Source: Candidatus Paenalcaligenes intestinipullorum (lineage in GTDB: Bacteria; Pseudomonadota; Gammaproteobacteria; Burkholderiales; Burkholderiaceae_B). From it: a DNA stretch of 11,470 bases. Position numbers and translations under genes: made by a program. Below, one piece after another: positions 1-6,612 of this stretch (positions are counted from its first letter, which is position 1; each line of letters opens with the position of its first letter). The DNA lies in assembly GCA_019120675.1 (NCBI GenBank), contig DWUQ01000087.1:1-11470 (forward strand), read 5' to 3'. The notes below the pieces were generated by a model. That model did no database searches. It saw nothing but the letters and a program-made list of their open reading frames with translations, and was not told where the DNA came from.

Positions 1-1056
1 GCTGAACCAACTCACAACGATGAAATTGACTTAACCGAGCTGTTTGCTACGCTTTGGCAAAATAAGCTCACTATTCTGTTGATTACCTTTTTTTGTGGCG
101 TACTGGGCGTAGCGTATGCTTTATTAGCAACAGAAAAGTGGACCTCTGAAGCCCATATTATTGCGCCGCGCATTGGTGAAATTAAAAACTATGCTGAAAT
201 CCGTCGCGCGTTAAACCGTGCAGACAGCAATAGTGGTGTGGATACGTCGTCGATTGAAGCCGGCCTATTTGGTAATTTTTTAAGCTTAGCGAACTCACGA
301 CAAAATCAGCTCACCATCTTTAGCCAATCGCCGTATTATCAAAAGAAAATAGAAGAATTGGATACTGAACTAGCACGCCGCATCGCGCTAGAAGACTTAC
401 TGAATCAATTCGACATTGAAGCTCCCAAAAAGGAAGGCATGATTCCTTTTTATACCTTAACCTTTAGCGCAGAAACCCCTGACGAAGCCAACGAGACCTT
501 GCAGTTCTTTATCGACAAGATCAACAAACAAGCGTTGCAGCTTTTTGATAGCGAATATAAAGACCACTTGGAAACGGATATCTTGCAGCGACGTCGTACG
601 CTTAAAAACATCGAGACCAATCTACAAACCGACCGTAATATTCGCATTGAAGTACTCGAAGAAGCCTTAGACACCGCTCGTAAGGCTGGACTCAACAACT
701 ACACCGTAGGACGCAATGTGGACGGTAGTACAGTCATTGAGCTCAACAACAGCAATCGTTTGTTTATGCTGGGCGAGAAGTTTTTGTCTGCTGAGTTAGA
801 CACCACTAAAAATGCGCCGTTGATCTACCCCGCCGAATACCGCGAAACACAGCGCCGCCTGGTGGAGCTAGAAGGCATTAAAGAGTACGACTTACCTAAG
901 AATGTGGGGGTACGCTTTCAACTGGAGCCAACCTTCCCGACTAAACGCGATGCACCCAAGCGTGTATTGATTGTGTTGCTTAGCTTGATCTTAGGTGGCA
1001 TGGTGGGTGTGGGCTATGTGCTGGTACGCAAACAGTTTCAACCCACCAAAGCTTAG
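1..1056 (+). CDS. wzz: Wzz-type polysaccharide chain-length determinant (5'-truncated)
   Basis: The reading frame is open from base 1, so the gene begins upstream of the window and 351 residues are visible; the TTG at 79 lies inside the first membrane segment and is not the start. The layout is that of polysaccharide co-polymerases: an acidic N-terminal stretch (DEIDLTELFATLWQNK), a first transmembrane helix at about residues 23-42, a large periplasmic domain with a helical, probably coiled-coil part at roughly 180-232, and a C-terminal transmembrane helix (VLIVLLSLILGGMVGVGY). A proline-containing motif (EPTFPTKRDAPKR) precedes the last helix, as is usual in the family. These inner-membrane proteins set the modal length of O-antigen or related polymers made by the Wzx/Wzy pathway. 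No tyrosine-kinase domain is visible. Which polymer it controls cannot be told here, but an O-antigen ligase gene lies about 3.9 kb downstream on the same strand. Confidence 0.88.
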   Translation, partial: AEPTHNDEIDLTELFATLWQNKLTILLITFFCGVLGVAYALLATEKWTSEAHIIAPRIGEIKNYAEIRRALNRADSNSGVDTSSIEAGLFGNFLSLANSRQNQLTIFSQSPYYQKKIEELDTELARRIALEDLLNQFDIEAPKKEGMIPFYTLTFSAETPDEANETLQFFIDKINKQALQLFDSEYKDHLETDILQRRRTLKNIETNLQTDRNIRIEVLEEALDTARKAGLNNYTVGRNVDGSTVIELNNSNRLFMLGEKFLSAELDTTKNAPLIYPAEYRETQRRLVELEGIKEYDLPKNVGVRFQLEPTFPTKRDAPKRVLIVLLSLILGGMVGVGYVLVRKQFQPTKA

Positions 1057-1083
1057 CCTAAAGGCCCAAAGACCAGATAAGGA

Positions 1084-1395
1084 TCATTTGCTGATCTTGA
1101 TCACCACGTATTCGTTGCTCAAACGTTGGGCGGTAAATTTGACTTTATCGCCCACTTGAATCCCCTCAAGTAGTATCGGCTCAATGCGATACACCAAGGT
1201 CATGGCAGGCAGTTGCAGCACATCAATATTGCCATGCTTGAGGGTAATCTTGCCAGCCTCAGCATCAATACGGCGCACTTCGCCACTGGCTTTGGCCTCG
1301 GGACTTTGGGCTTGAGCCACACTGCATACGGCGATGGGGCTTAACAAGGCCGCTAACACAGCCGCTTGGCTGGCCGATCGAAACGCAAACTTCAT
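1084..1395 (-). CDS. CusF-like periplasmic copper-binding protein with altered ligands
   Basis: This 103-residue protein has a signal peptide, with likely cleavage after Ala29 (AQA before Gln30), and one small OB-fold domain of the CusF_Ec type running from about residue 37 to the end. CusF-type proteins bind Cu(I)/Ag(I) in the periplasm and pass it to a CusCBA efflux pump. The pattern GEVRRIDAEAGKITLKHG...LPAMTL...VGDKVKF matches the family. Aligned to E. coli CusF, His36 and Met47 are kept as His54 and Met65, but the Trp44 position (often Met in betaproteobacterial homologues) is Leu62 and Met49 is Leu67. Both leucine codons (CTG, TTG) are one base from ATG. Metal binding may therefore be weakened or changed. 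The start is supported by AGGAGT at 1401-1406, 5 nt upstream. It is convergent with wzz (27 bp apart) and divergent from the acetyltransferase. No efflux pump gene is in the window. Confidence 0.8.
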   Translation of the reverse strand: MKFAFRSASQAAVLAALLSPIAVCSVAQAQSPEAKASGEVRRIDAEAGKITLKHGNIDVLQLPAMTLVYRIEPILLEGIQVGDKVKFTAQRLSNEYVVIKISK

Positions 1396-1491
1396 TCCTT
1401 ACTCCTAATCGTTGGACACTCAGTTAGGGCACTGCCGGCTAAGTACTTTATGATAAGTGCTTGCTATGATGGTAACCCTACAGGATTCAGT
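1396..1491. promoter_or_regulatory. Divergent promoter region (cusF-like / acetyltransferase)
   Basis: This 96-bp gap separates two divergently transcribed genes, so promoters for both should lie here. For the + strand gene an extended -10-like sequence TGCTATGAT is at 1462-1470, with no good -35 hexamer, followed by AGGA at 1482-1485 six bases before the ATG. For the - strand gene only weak 4/6 matches to -35 and -10 boxes are seen. The promoter placement is a guess; the divergent arrangement is certain. Confidence 0.35.
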
Positions 1492-2061
1492 ATGCCCGTT
1501 GTTCATACGTCTAATTATACGCTGCGTGCCGCCCAGCCCGACGATATTCCACAAATTTTACAGCTGATGCGCGACATGGCGGAGTTTGAGCAGCTGTTGG
1601 ATCAGTTTCATGCGACCGAACACAGCCTACAGCAAAATATTTTCACCTCGCCCGCCGCGGTCAACTGCTTAGTCATTGAAACACGGTGCGACCAGCCCAT
1701 ATTGGTGTCGTACATTATGTGGTTTCATAATTACTCCTCCTTTATGGCGAAGCAAGGCTTATACTTAGAGGATATTTACATCGCTCCCGAGCACCGTCGC
1801 CAAGGCTTAGGCACCTTGGTGTTGCAGCATTTAGCACAAATTGCCGTGGAACGAGATTGTGGGCGTTTTGAATGGGTGGTATTAGATTGGAATCAAACTG
1901 CAATTGATTTTTATGAGCAGCTCGGGGCCACGGTACTGCCTGAATGGCGTATCGTTCGACTTAGCGGGGCAGCCTTGCATCAGTTGGCGAATCAAGCGAC
2001 TCCGATGAAGCAAGTAACGCAAACCAGTTATGAACCCACTCGGCAGAACCTAACGGTATAG
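1492..2061 (+). CDS. GNAT N-acetyltransferase, SSAT/thialysine type
   Basis: This 189-residue protein is a single GNAT domain that transfers acetyl from acetyl-CoA to an amine. The acetyl-CoA pyrophosphate loop is RRQGLG at residues 102-107, after the strand LEDIYIAPEH. The downstream block VVLDWNQTAIDFYEQLGA resembles spermidine/spermine N1-acetyltransferases and the related thialysine N-epsilon-acetyltransferases, with Tyr141 at the usual general-acid position. A polyamine or diamino acid such as thialysine or lysine is therefore the likeliest substrate, but the sequence does not settle this. A tail of about 20 residues follows the domain. The start was set at ATG 1492, which has AGGA six bases upstream and begins just before the conserved LRAAQPDDIPQI strand. 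An in-frame ATG at 1366 would overlap the divergent gene and add an unconserved extension. The adenosyltransferase gene follows after 7 bp. Confidence 0.85.
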   Translation: MPVVHTSNYTLRAAQPDDIPQILQLMRDMAEFEQLLDQFHATEHSLQQNIFTSPAAVNCLVIETRCDQPILVSYIMWFHNYSSFMAKQGLYLEDIYIAPEHRRQGLGTLVLQHLAQIAVERDCGRFEWVVLDWNQTAIDFYEQLGATVLPEWRIVRLSGAALHQLANQATPMKQVTQTSYEPTRQNLTV

Positions 2062-2068
2062 ATCAAAC

Positions 2069-2641
2069 ATGAGTACTCGTTTAAGCATTATCACCACGCG
2101 CACAGGCGATGACGGCACAACTGGGCTCGCTGACTCGACGCGTTTATCCAAAGCCGCGAATCGCATTCACTTAATTGGAGAAGTCGATGAGCTCAATACT
2201 CATATTGGTTTGTGGCGCACTGAGACCCTGCCCAAGGATGTGGATACGCTGCTCAATCAAATCCAACATCAGCTGTTTGATTTAGGGGCAGAGCTGTGCC
2301 TGCCGGGTCACGAAGCCATCCAGCCGGACCATCTGCTGTTCCTGGAAGCCACCATCACTCGCTATAACGCCGAATTAGGCCCACTTACCGAATTCATTTT
2401 GCCGGGCGGTTGCAAGGCTGCCGCCTATGCGCACATCGCCCGTACAGTGTGTCGGCGCGCTGAGCGGACGGCGGTAACGGAGTTGGAGTCCTCAGCCGCC
2501 CACTTACGTACGGAAGTACTGCAGTATCTAAATCGCTTATCCGATCTGTGCTTTGTGTTGGCGCGGTATTTAAACCGGCACGCTAACCACCCTGATATCC
2601 TGTGGCAAGCGGCCGGCTCGGCCCGTCCTGACCAGCGCTAA
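2069..2641 (+). CDS. PduO-type cob(I)alamin adenosyltransferase
   Basis: The 190-residue protein carries the full signature of PduO-type ATP:cob(I)alamin adenosyltransferases, which make the coenzyme adenosylcobalamin in the cytoplasm. Visible motifs are the N-terminal ATP-binding stretch TRTGDDGTTGL (residues 10-20), GEVDELNTHIG (37-47), FILPGG (109-114), ARTVCRRAER (124-133) and YLNRLSD (153-159). Length is normal for the stand-alone enzyme. The ATG lies 7 bp after the acetyltransferase stop and has no recognisable Shine-Dalgarno, so translation is probably coupled to the upstream gene. No B12-dependent enzyme or other corrinoid gene is in the window, so it likely serves enzymes encoded elsewhere. 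Its stop is only 5 bp from the stop of the convergent small membrane protein gene, leaving no room for a separate terminator. Confidence 0.92.
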   Translation: MSTRLSIITTRTGDDGTTGLADSTRLSKAANRIHLIGEVDELNTHIGLWRTETLPKDVDTLLNQIQHQLFDLGAELCLPGHEAIQPDHLLFLEATITRYNAELGPLTEFILPGGCKAAAYAHIARTVCRRAERTAVTELESSAAHLRTEVLQYLNRLSDLCFVLARYLNRHANHPDILWQAAGSARPDQR

Positions 2642-2646
2642 AAGCA

Positions 2647-2772
2647 TTAGACCATCTGGTTCCCATCTCGTTTGGCCGCACGCAAATCTCGGATGAGCGC
2701 GGTAATCAATAAAATCAAAATGCCAGCTGAAATCACGGGCCAAACTAAAATATAAAAAGTCAGTAACGTCAT
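2647..2772 (-). CDS. Small membrane protein (41 aa), putative symporter small subunit
   Basis: This short gene is read on the minus strand and begins ATG ACG TTA CTG. It encodes 41 residues: a short N-terminus, one hydrophobic helix (about residues 6-27, containing the motif VWPVISAGIL) and a charged tail (IRDLRAAKRDGNQMV). An excellent Shine-Dalgarno, AAGGAGG at 2778-2784, sits 5 nt before the ATG. It starts 20 bp after the stop of the SSS symporter gene on the same strand. I recall a described family of roughly 43-residue proteins found beside sodium:solute symporters in Burkholderiales, with the same TM-WPVI-helix and basic tail, usually called putative transporter small subunit. The match is by memory. 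A role as an accessory subunit or stabiliser of the symporter is inferred only from linkage. Confidence 0.78.
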   Translation of the reverse strand: MTLLTFYILVWPVISAGILILLITALIRDLRAAKRDGNQMV

Positions 2773-2777
2773 TGCAT

Positions 2778-2784
2778 CCTCCTT
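2778..2784 (-). promoter_or_regulatory. Strong ribosome binding site of the 41-aa gene
   Basis: On the minus strand this reads AAGGAGG, a near-perfect anti-16S match, with 5 nt to the ATG at 2772. It is the strongest Shine-Dalgarno in the window and is the main reason to accept the short gene as real. It suggests the small protein is translated well, perhaps more than the symporter, whose own site is weak. Confidence 0.75.
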
Positions 2785-2792
2785 AGCCTAGC

Positions 2793-4457
2793 TTATCGCT
2801 CGGCGGTATTCATCATTTGCTCTTGCTCATCGTGGAAGGCGGTCACACGCTTAGAAAGCATCGAGAAATCAAAGCGTTCTTTGTTAAACAGGGTAACGAT
2901 CACACACACAATGGCACTAACGCCATAGGCAGTCAGGGAAGCCAGTAGCTCCAAGTAATCGCGTAAAAAGCCTTGGAAGTAAACCGCCAGCACCACAGAC
3001 ATAATCACACCCGCTACGACCCCTACTCGACGGCCAAAAAAGGCAAACATCATTAAGCCCGCGACCACGCCACCACCGACACCGGCCACCACCTCAAAGA
3101 AATCCGCCGCAAAGCCCACGAGAGGGATCACGCCTAAGCGCACTAACATAAACGCGGTCACGGCGATCACGACTGAGGACATAAAGGCCGCGTTGGAGAC
3201 ACGATCCCAGAAGAAGCTGGTGATCACAGGGAAAACGATGGAACCCCATAACGCACCGACAAAGATCAGCATCGTGAGAATATCCATTTTCATGGTGGCC
3301 ATGATGACCCCTATCATGGTGGCCACAATCATGGTGATACGACCCCACCACAACATTTTCTTCGGATCGGGGCGACCTTTCGCAACGTTTTTACCGTAGA
3401 CGTCGGTCATCACAATGGCAGATAAAGCACACAAGTCCGCATCTGCGGTGGACGACAAAGAACCAATCACTAAGATAAAAAACAGCGCGATCCCTGCGGG
3501 CGGTAAATACGCCGAAGCCATTTGTGGGATCAGGTTATTAGAATCGCCATCCACTGGGGTAATCCCAGCAAATAAAGCAATCAAGCCCAGCATACCCAAA
3601 CCAATCACTACGGCTCCATAACCTACTGTAGCGGTCAAGAAAGTGGATTTGATTAAATCCTCACGCACGGCAAACAAACGCTGAGCAATAGTCTGGTTAC
3701 CAATTGCGTAGGCGAGAACGGCTACAAAGAATGGGGCACCCTGCTCTAAGATGGCGGTTCGGGAAAAGAAGTTGGCTTGGTCTGCAGACAATAGATGGAA
3801 GTTCTCTTCCAGCATCGTTGTACCGCCAGCGTTAAAGAAGATGAGCGGAATAAGAATCACCGCCGCCAAAATCATGGCCACCAGCTGCGCAAAGTCGGTT
3901 AACACTGACGCACGGAAGCCCGACCATAAGGTGTAAGACAGCACCCCGAGCCCAGCGATCAACACCCCTTGGATAAAACTTAAGGGGCTTAAGATCGAGA
4001 CCAGCGCCCCCGCCGCGGTGAAGTTCACCATCAGGCTAATGCAACTCCCAATTAGGTTCGATACCGCCATGACCATTTGGCTGGAGCTGCCATGACGCGC
4101 ATGAATGATTTCGGCCAAGGTATGCGCTTCTGGAGCTAAGGCACGGAAGCGCCGTCCAAAGGGATAAATGAATAAAATCATCAGCGCGCCCCAAAAGCCA
4201 TAGTGAATGGGACCTGATAGACCGTACTTGTAGCCTGAGGTCGCGCTGGCGTAAAAAGAAGCCGCCCAAATCCAAGTGGCAATCATGCTGGCAGCTGAGA
4301 GGCCAAAGCCAACCTGACTGTTGGAAACCATATAGCCATCCACGTTTTCATCTTTGCGGCTAATCAGTAACGACATCAAAAAGGTGGCCACATAAAAGCC
4401 CACCAACAATAACACCGCGGAGGTGGCTGACAATTGAAAAAACTCAGTATCGTGCAT
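2793..4457 (-). CDS. Sodium:solute symporter (SSS family)
   Basis: This 554-residue polytopic inner-membrane protein has about 13 predicted helices and belongs to the solute:sodium symporter family (LeuT fold). Visible marks are a first helix at about residues 11-32, the helix ATWIWAASFYASA (60-72), the family stretch YTLWSGFRASVLTDFAQ (175-191) and SSTADADL (335-342), whose Ser/Thr residues lie where family members form the Na2 sodium site. The overall pattern resembles urea/DUR3-like and other uncharacterised members more than proline (PutP) or acetate (ActP) carriers, but the substrate is not readable from sequence. The ATG at 4457 has only a distant AGGA about 12 nt upstream. The 41-aa membrane protein gene follows 20 bp later as an apparent operon. 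Its upstream region is the 510-bp hairpin-rich gap, so its mRNA may carry a structured leader. Confidence 0.88.
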   Translation of the reverse strand: MHDTEFFQLSATSAVLLLVGFYVATFLMSLLISRKDENVDGYMVSNSQVGFGLSAASMIATWIWAASFYASATSGYKYGLSGPIHYGFWGALMILFIYPFGRRFRALAPEAHTLAEIIHARHGSSSQMVMAVSNLIGSCISLMVNFTAAGALVSILSPLSFIQGVLIAGLGVLSYTLWSGFRASVLTDFAQLVAMILAAVILIPLIFFNAGGTTMLEENFHLLSADQANFFSRTAILEQGAPFFVAVLAYAIGNQTIAQRLFAVREDLIKSTFLTATVGYGAVVIGLGMLGLIALFAGITPVDGDSNNLIPQMASAYLPPAGIALFFILVIGSLSSTADADLCALSAIVMTDVYGKNVAKGRPDPKKMLWWGRITMIVATMIGVIMATMKMDILTMLIFVGALWGSIVFPVITSFFWDRVSNAAFMSSVVIAVTAFMLVRLGVIPLVGFAADFFEVVAGVGGGVVAGLMMFAFFGRRVGVVAGVIMSVVLAVYFQGFLRDYLELLASLTAYGVSAIVCVIVTLFNKERFDFSMLSKRVTAFHDEQEQMMNTAER

Positions 4458-4967
4458 ACTAGCTGAACATCCTAACTTCTATTTTGTGGGGCCAACTGCG
4501 CACAGTGGCCTTTGTTGTATCCGTTTCAGTCACGATGTGGGCGGAATAAACCCCAGGCCAGTTCTAAGTCTTCACCCCACACACCATATATATACGCAAC
4601 AAAGCGCCCAACTGGGCGCATAACGCAAGTTTGCGTTGTGTTAGAAGCGCCAAGCGATGCCAGAGATACTGAGCAAGGCTTGGGCCTGCATGCAGGCTTT
4701 CTACAAGCAGAAAGCAGATTGGTTCCGCATCCGCGGTGGATGGGCGAGGTGTCACGGCAACGCTGCCGTGCTGCGAGGTACGCAGCGAACTGACTCTGCC
4801 ACAAAAGGGCAGATTGATAATATTCAGTCTCAAATGATTTGAGTACTTATGGTCGCTATTGTAACGACTTTTGCATAAAAGCACCAACTCATGCTTTTAC
4901 GCTTCGTCTTACACACGTTGTCACCATTAACGCTAAACTAACGCTTTCCCTTATCTGATGCTTCAAC
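4458..4967. other. Gene-free intergenic region dense in short inverted repeats
   Basis: This 510-bp gap lies between the divergent symporter and waaL genes, and no convincing protein gene was found in it. Open frames on both strands lack Shine-Dalgarno sites and family resemblance. Inverted repeats seen, by stem: 4490-4510 (GGCC-A-ACTG/CAGTGGCC), 4604-4619 (GCGCCC/GGGCGC), 4622-4637 (AACGCAA/TTGCGTT), 4684-4697 (palindrome GCCTGCATGCAGGC), 4696-4715 (GCTTTCT/AGAAAGC), 4725-4744 (CATCC/GGATG with a bulge and two outer pairs), 4753-4770 (CACGGCA/TGCCGTG), 4770-4786 (GCTGCG/CGCAGC), 4795-4813 (TCTGCC/GGCAGA), 4829-4843 (CTCAAA/TTTGAG) and 4876-4899 (TAAAAGCA/TGCTTTTA). A direct repeat TAACGCT is at 4928 and 4939. 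ATATATATA at 4586-4594 could serve as a -10 element for the symporter. The promoters of both flanking genes must lie here, but none is clear. Confidence 0.7.
4598..4851 (-). ncRNA. Candidate structured small RNA (unrecognised)
   Basis: On the minus strand a TACAAT box (plus-strand 4858-4863) lies 18 bp from a poor -35 match TTGGTG (4882-4887), which would start transcription near 4851. The transcript would then contain eight to nine consecutive short stem-loops and end in the hairpin GCGCCCAGTTGGGCGC (4604-4619) followed by TTTGTTG, which resembles an intrinsic terminator with a weak U tract. The predicted length is about 250 nt. It matches no RNA family that I recognise: the layout is a string of local hairpins, unlike 6S, tmRNA, RNase P or SRP RNA. 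It could equally be part of a longer leader for the symporter, or the hairpins could act on the plus strand ahead of waaL. Expression and strand are inferred, not shown. Confidence 0.3.
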
Positions 4968-6218
4968 ATGCGTGCTGATCCCTCAACCTCTTTATATACG
5001 AGCCTATCCGTTTTCTTGTTAGGCGCCATAGCGCTCGTGGTACCAAGTGGCTACTCCATTGGGGCTGTTTTGTTACTGTTAGGGGGGATATACAGCTGTT
5101 TCACACGCGTCTCCCTATCGTGGCAGCGCCAAGATTACGCGGTGCTAGGTGTGCTCATGGCTTTTGGTGCTGTCTGGATTGTAAGCGTGCTGATTCATGG
5201 CGGCGACAGTTCGCATTACGATAAGCCCATACGTTTTATACTCGCATGTTTGGGTTTCGTCCTCATAGTTAAGTATCCGCCACGTTTAACCTGGCTGTGG
5301 CTAGGCTTGGGCATAGGAGCGATTGCCGCTTGTATATGGTCCGGCTATCAAAAATTCTTTTTGGATATACAACGAGCGGGTGGCTATACCAATGCGATCC
5401 AATATGGCAATTTAGCGATGCTTATGGGCGTATGGTGTGTCGCTGGGCTAGGCTGGGCACACACTCAAACGCACTGTCGTCGTTGGCAGCTCCTGCTGGT
5501 TGTCGGCGCATTATGTGGTGTACTGGCGTCGCTACTGTCTGGCAGCCGTGGCGGGTGGATTGGGCTGCCTGTGGTGCTGTGGGTATTGTATCGTGCGTAT
5601 GGACGCATGCTCGCACCACGCATCAAGCTCGCCCTAGCGGCTTTAATTCTTGCAAGCGGCGCTATCGTGCTTGCCACACCTCAGCTCCATGTGGCCGAAC
5701 GTTTACATTTAGCGGTTTCAGATGTGGATCAATACTTTAATCACCAAAATGCCCACACCTCAGTGGGTGCTCGGTTTGCGATGTGGCACGGGGCAACCCA
5801 GCTTTATTTAGCCAAGCCCGTCTTTGGCTGGGGCGAACGTGGTTATCAGCCCGCCATGGCCCAGCTGGTCGACGAAGGCAAAGCCGACCCCATCATTCGC
5901 GAATTTGGTCACCCTCATAACGAAATTCTTAACGTCGCCAGCAAACACGGCACCATAGGCCTGATTGCCTTACTGCTGCTTTGGGGGGTACCGCTCAAAT
6001 TGTTTGCTGCCGGCTTACGCTCAGCTGACCTAACGGTACGCGCCTTGGCCACCGCGGGGATTTTATTACCCGTAACGTATATCGATTATGGGCTGTCTCA
6101 GGCGTTTTTGTCGCACAATAGTGGTGTAATGATGTATGCCTTTTGGCTGGTAGTATGGTGGGGCTGTTACCGTCGGTATGCCCAATCTGCTGCTACGGCT
6201 AACCCTGTCACGACTTAA
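4968..6218 (+). CDS. waaL: O-antigen ligase family protein (WaaL/Wzy_C)
   Basis: This 416-residue protein is almost entirely membrane helices and carries the Wzy_C/O-antigen ligase domain. WaaL enzymes act at the periplasmic face of the inner membrane, moving polymer from undecaprenyl-diphosphate to lipid A-core. Features seen are SGSRGGW at 191-197 (Arg194 in the conserved SRGG turn), the loop SVGARFAMWHGA (265-276), GWGERGY (288-294) and FGHPHNEILNVASKHG (313-328), the region holding the catalytic His and Asn of the family (His315/His317, Asn318), followed by GLIALLLLW. The same fold is used by Wzy polymerases and some protein O-glycosyltransferases, so ligase is the best but not the only reading. 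There is no clear Shine-Dalgarno before the ATG. ridA follows 10 bp after the stop. Confidence 0.82.
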   Translation: MRADPSTSLYTSLSVFLLGAIALVVPSGYSIGAVLLLLGGIYSCFTRVSLSWQRQDYAVLGVLMAFGAVWIVSVLIHGGDSSHYDKPIRFILACLGFVLIVKYPPRLTWLWLGLGIGAIAACIWSGYQKFFLDIQRAGGYTNAIQYGNLAMLMGVWCVAGLGWAHTQTHCRRWQLLLVVGALCGVLASLLSGSRGGWIGLPVVLWVLYRAYGRMLAPRIKLALAALILASGAIVLATPQLHVAERLHLAVSDVDQYFNHQNAHTSVGARFAMWHGATQLYLAKPVFGWGERGYQPAMAQLVDEGKADPIIREFGHPHNEILNVASKHGTIGLIALLLLWGVPLKLFAAGLRSADLTVRALATAGILLPVTYIDYGLSQAFLSHNSGVMMYAFWLVVWWGCYRRYAQSAATANPVTT

Positions 6219-6228
6219 CTGGTTGATT

Positions 6229-6612
6229 ATGAGCGCCATCAAACGATATCACAGCACCCTGCCTTTGCCTTTTTCGCGAGCCCTTGAAGCTGGCGGCTTT
6301 TTGTTTTTGTCGGGACAGCTCCCCTTGGATAAAAAAGGGCAGATTGTAACGGGCGATATTGTTCGACAAACGCATGCGGTATTTGATCGCATCGAAGAAA
6401 ACTTAGCCGCGCATCAGCTCACCCTCAATGACGTCGTGAAGGCGACCGTTTGGTTGGCGGACTTAAAGGATTATCCCGCTTTTAATGCTGCCTATGCGGA
6501 GCGCTTTCAAAATGTGTTGCCCACGCGTTCGTTAGTGGAGGCCAAAATGGTGTTTAATGCTGCGGTCGAGATTGAAATTCAAGCTTGGCTTGGAGACACT
6601 TCCCCAACTTAA
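6229..6612 (+). CDS. ridA: RidA family enamine/imine deaminase
   Basis: The 127-residue product has normal RidA length and motifs. RidA hydrolyses reactive 2-aminoacrylate and other enamine/imine intermediates released by PLP enzymes such as threonine/serine dehydratase, protecting the cell from enzyme damage; it is a cytoplasmic trimer. Recognisable blocks are PFSRALEAGGFLFLSGQLPL (14-33), Arg100 in LPTRSLVEAK, equivalent to the substrate-carboxylate-binding Arg105 of E. coli RidA, and VEIEIQAW (113-120). Keeping the arginine supports an active RidA-type enzyme rather than an Rid1-7 subgroup lacking it. The start is the ATG at 6229; an upstream in-frame ATG at 6178 lies inside waaL. No strong Shine-Dalgarno precedes it, so coupling to waaL across the 10-bp gap is likely. 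The link to polysaccharide assembly appears to be positional only. Confidence 0.9.
   Translation: MSAIKRYHSTLPLPFSRALEAGGFLFLSGQLPLDKKGQIVTGDIVRQTHAVFDRIEENLAAHQLTLNDVVKATVWLADLKDYPAFNAAYAERFQNVLPTRSLVEAKMVFNAAVEIEIQAWLGDTSPT

Noticed and set aside
1366..1491. Upstream ATG at 1366 as start of the acetyltransferase
   Set aside because: It overlaps the divergent CusF-like gene by 30 bp, adds 42 unconserved residues and lacks a ribosome site; ATG 1492 has AGGA and fits the family N-terminus.
4490..4518. Hairpin GGCC-A-ACTG/CAGTGGCC followed by TTTGTTGT as a + strand terminator
   Set aside because: No + strand gene ends before it; it lies just upstream of the minus-strand symporter, so a terminator role is unsupported.
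4550..4850. Idea that the hairpin region is 6S RNA, tmRNA, RNase P RNA or SRP RNA
   Set aside because: None of the conserved cores of these RNAs is visible, and 6S would need one long rod with complementary ends rather than many local hairpins.
4512..4887. Several overlapping open frames of 60-107 codons on both strands of the intergenic gap
   Set aside because: None has a ribosome site at a sensible distance or resembles a known protein, and they overlap each other in several frames; the dense hairpins explain the sequence better.
4928..4945. Direct repeat TAACGCT with 11-bp spacing before waaL as an operator
   Set aside because: Seven-base repeats at one helical turn are suggestive, but no known regulator motif matches and no promoter is clear, so it is only mentioned.
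6178..6228. Upstream ATG at 6178 as start of ridA
   Set aside because: It lies inside waaL and adds 17 residues not found in RidA; ATG 6229 gives the usual length.
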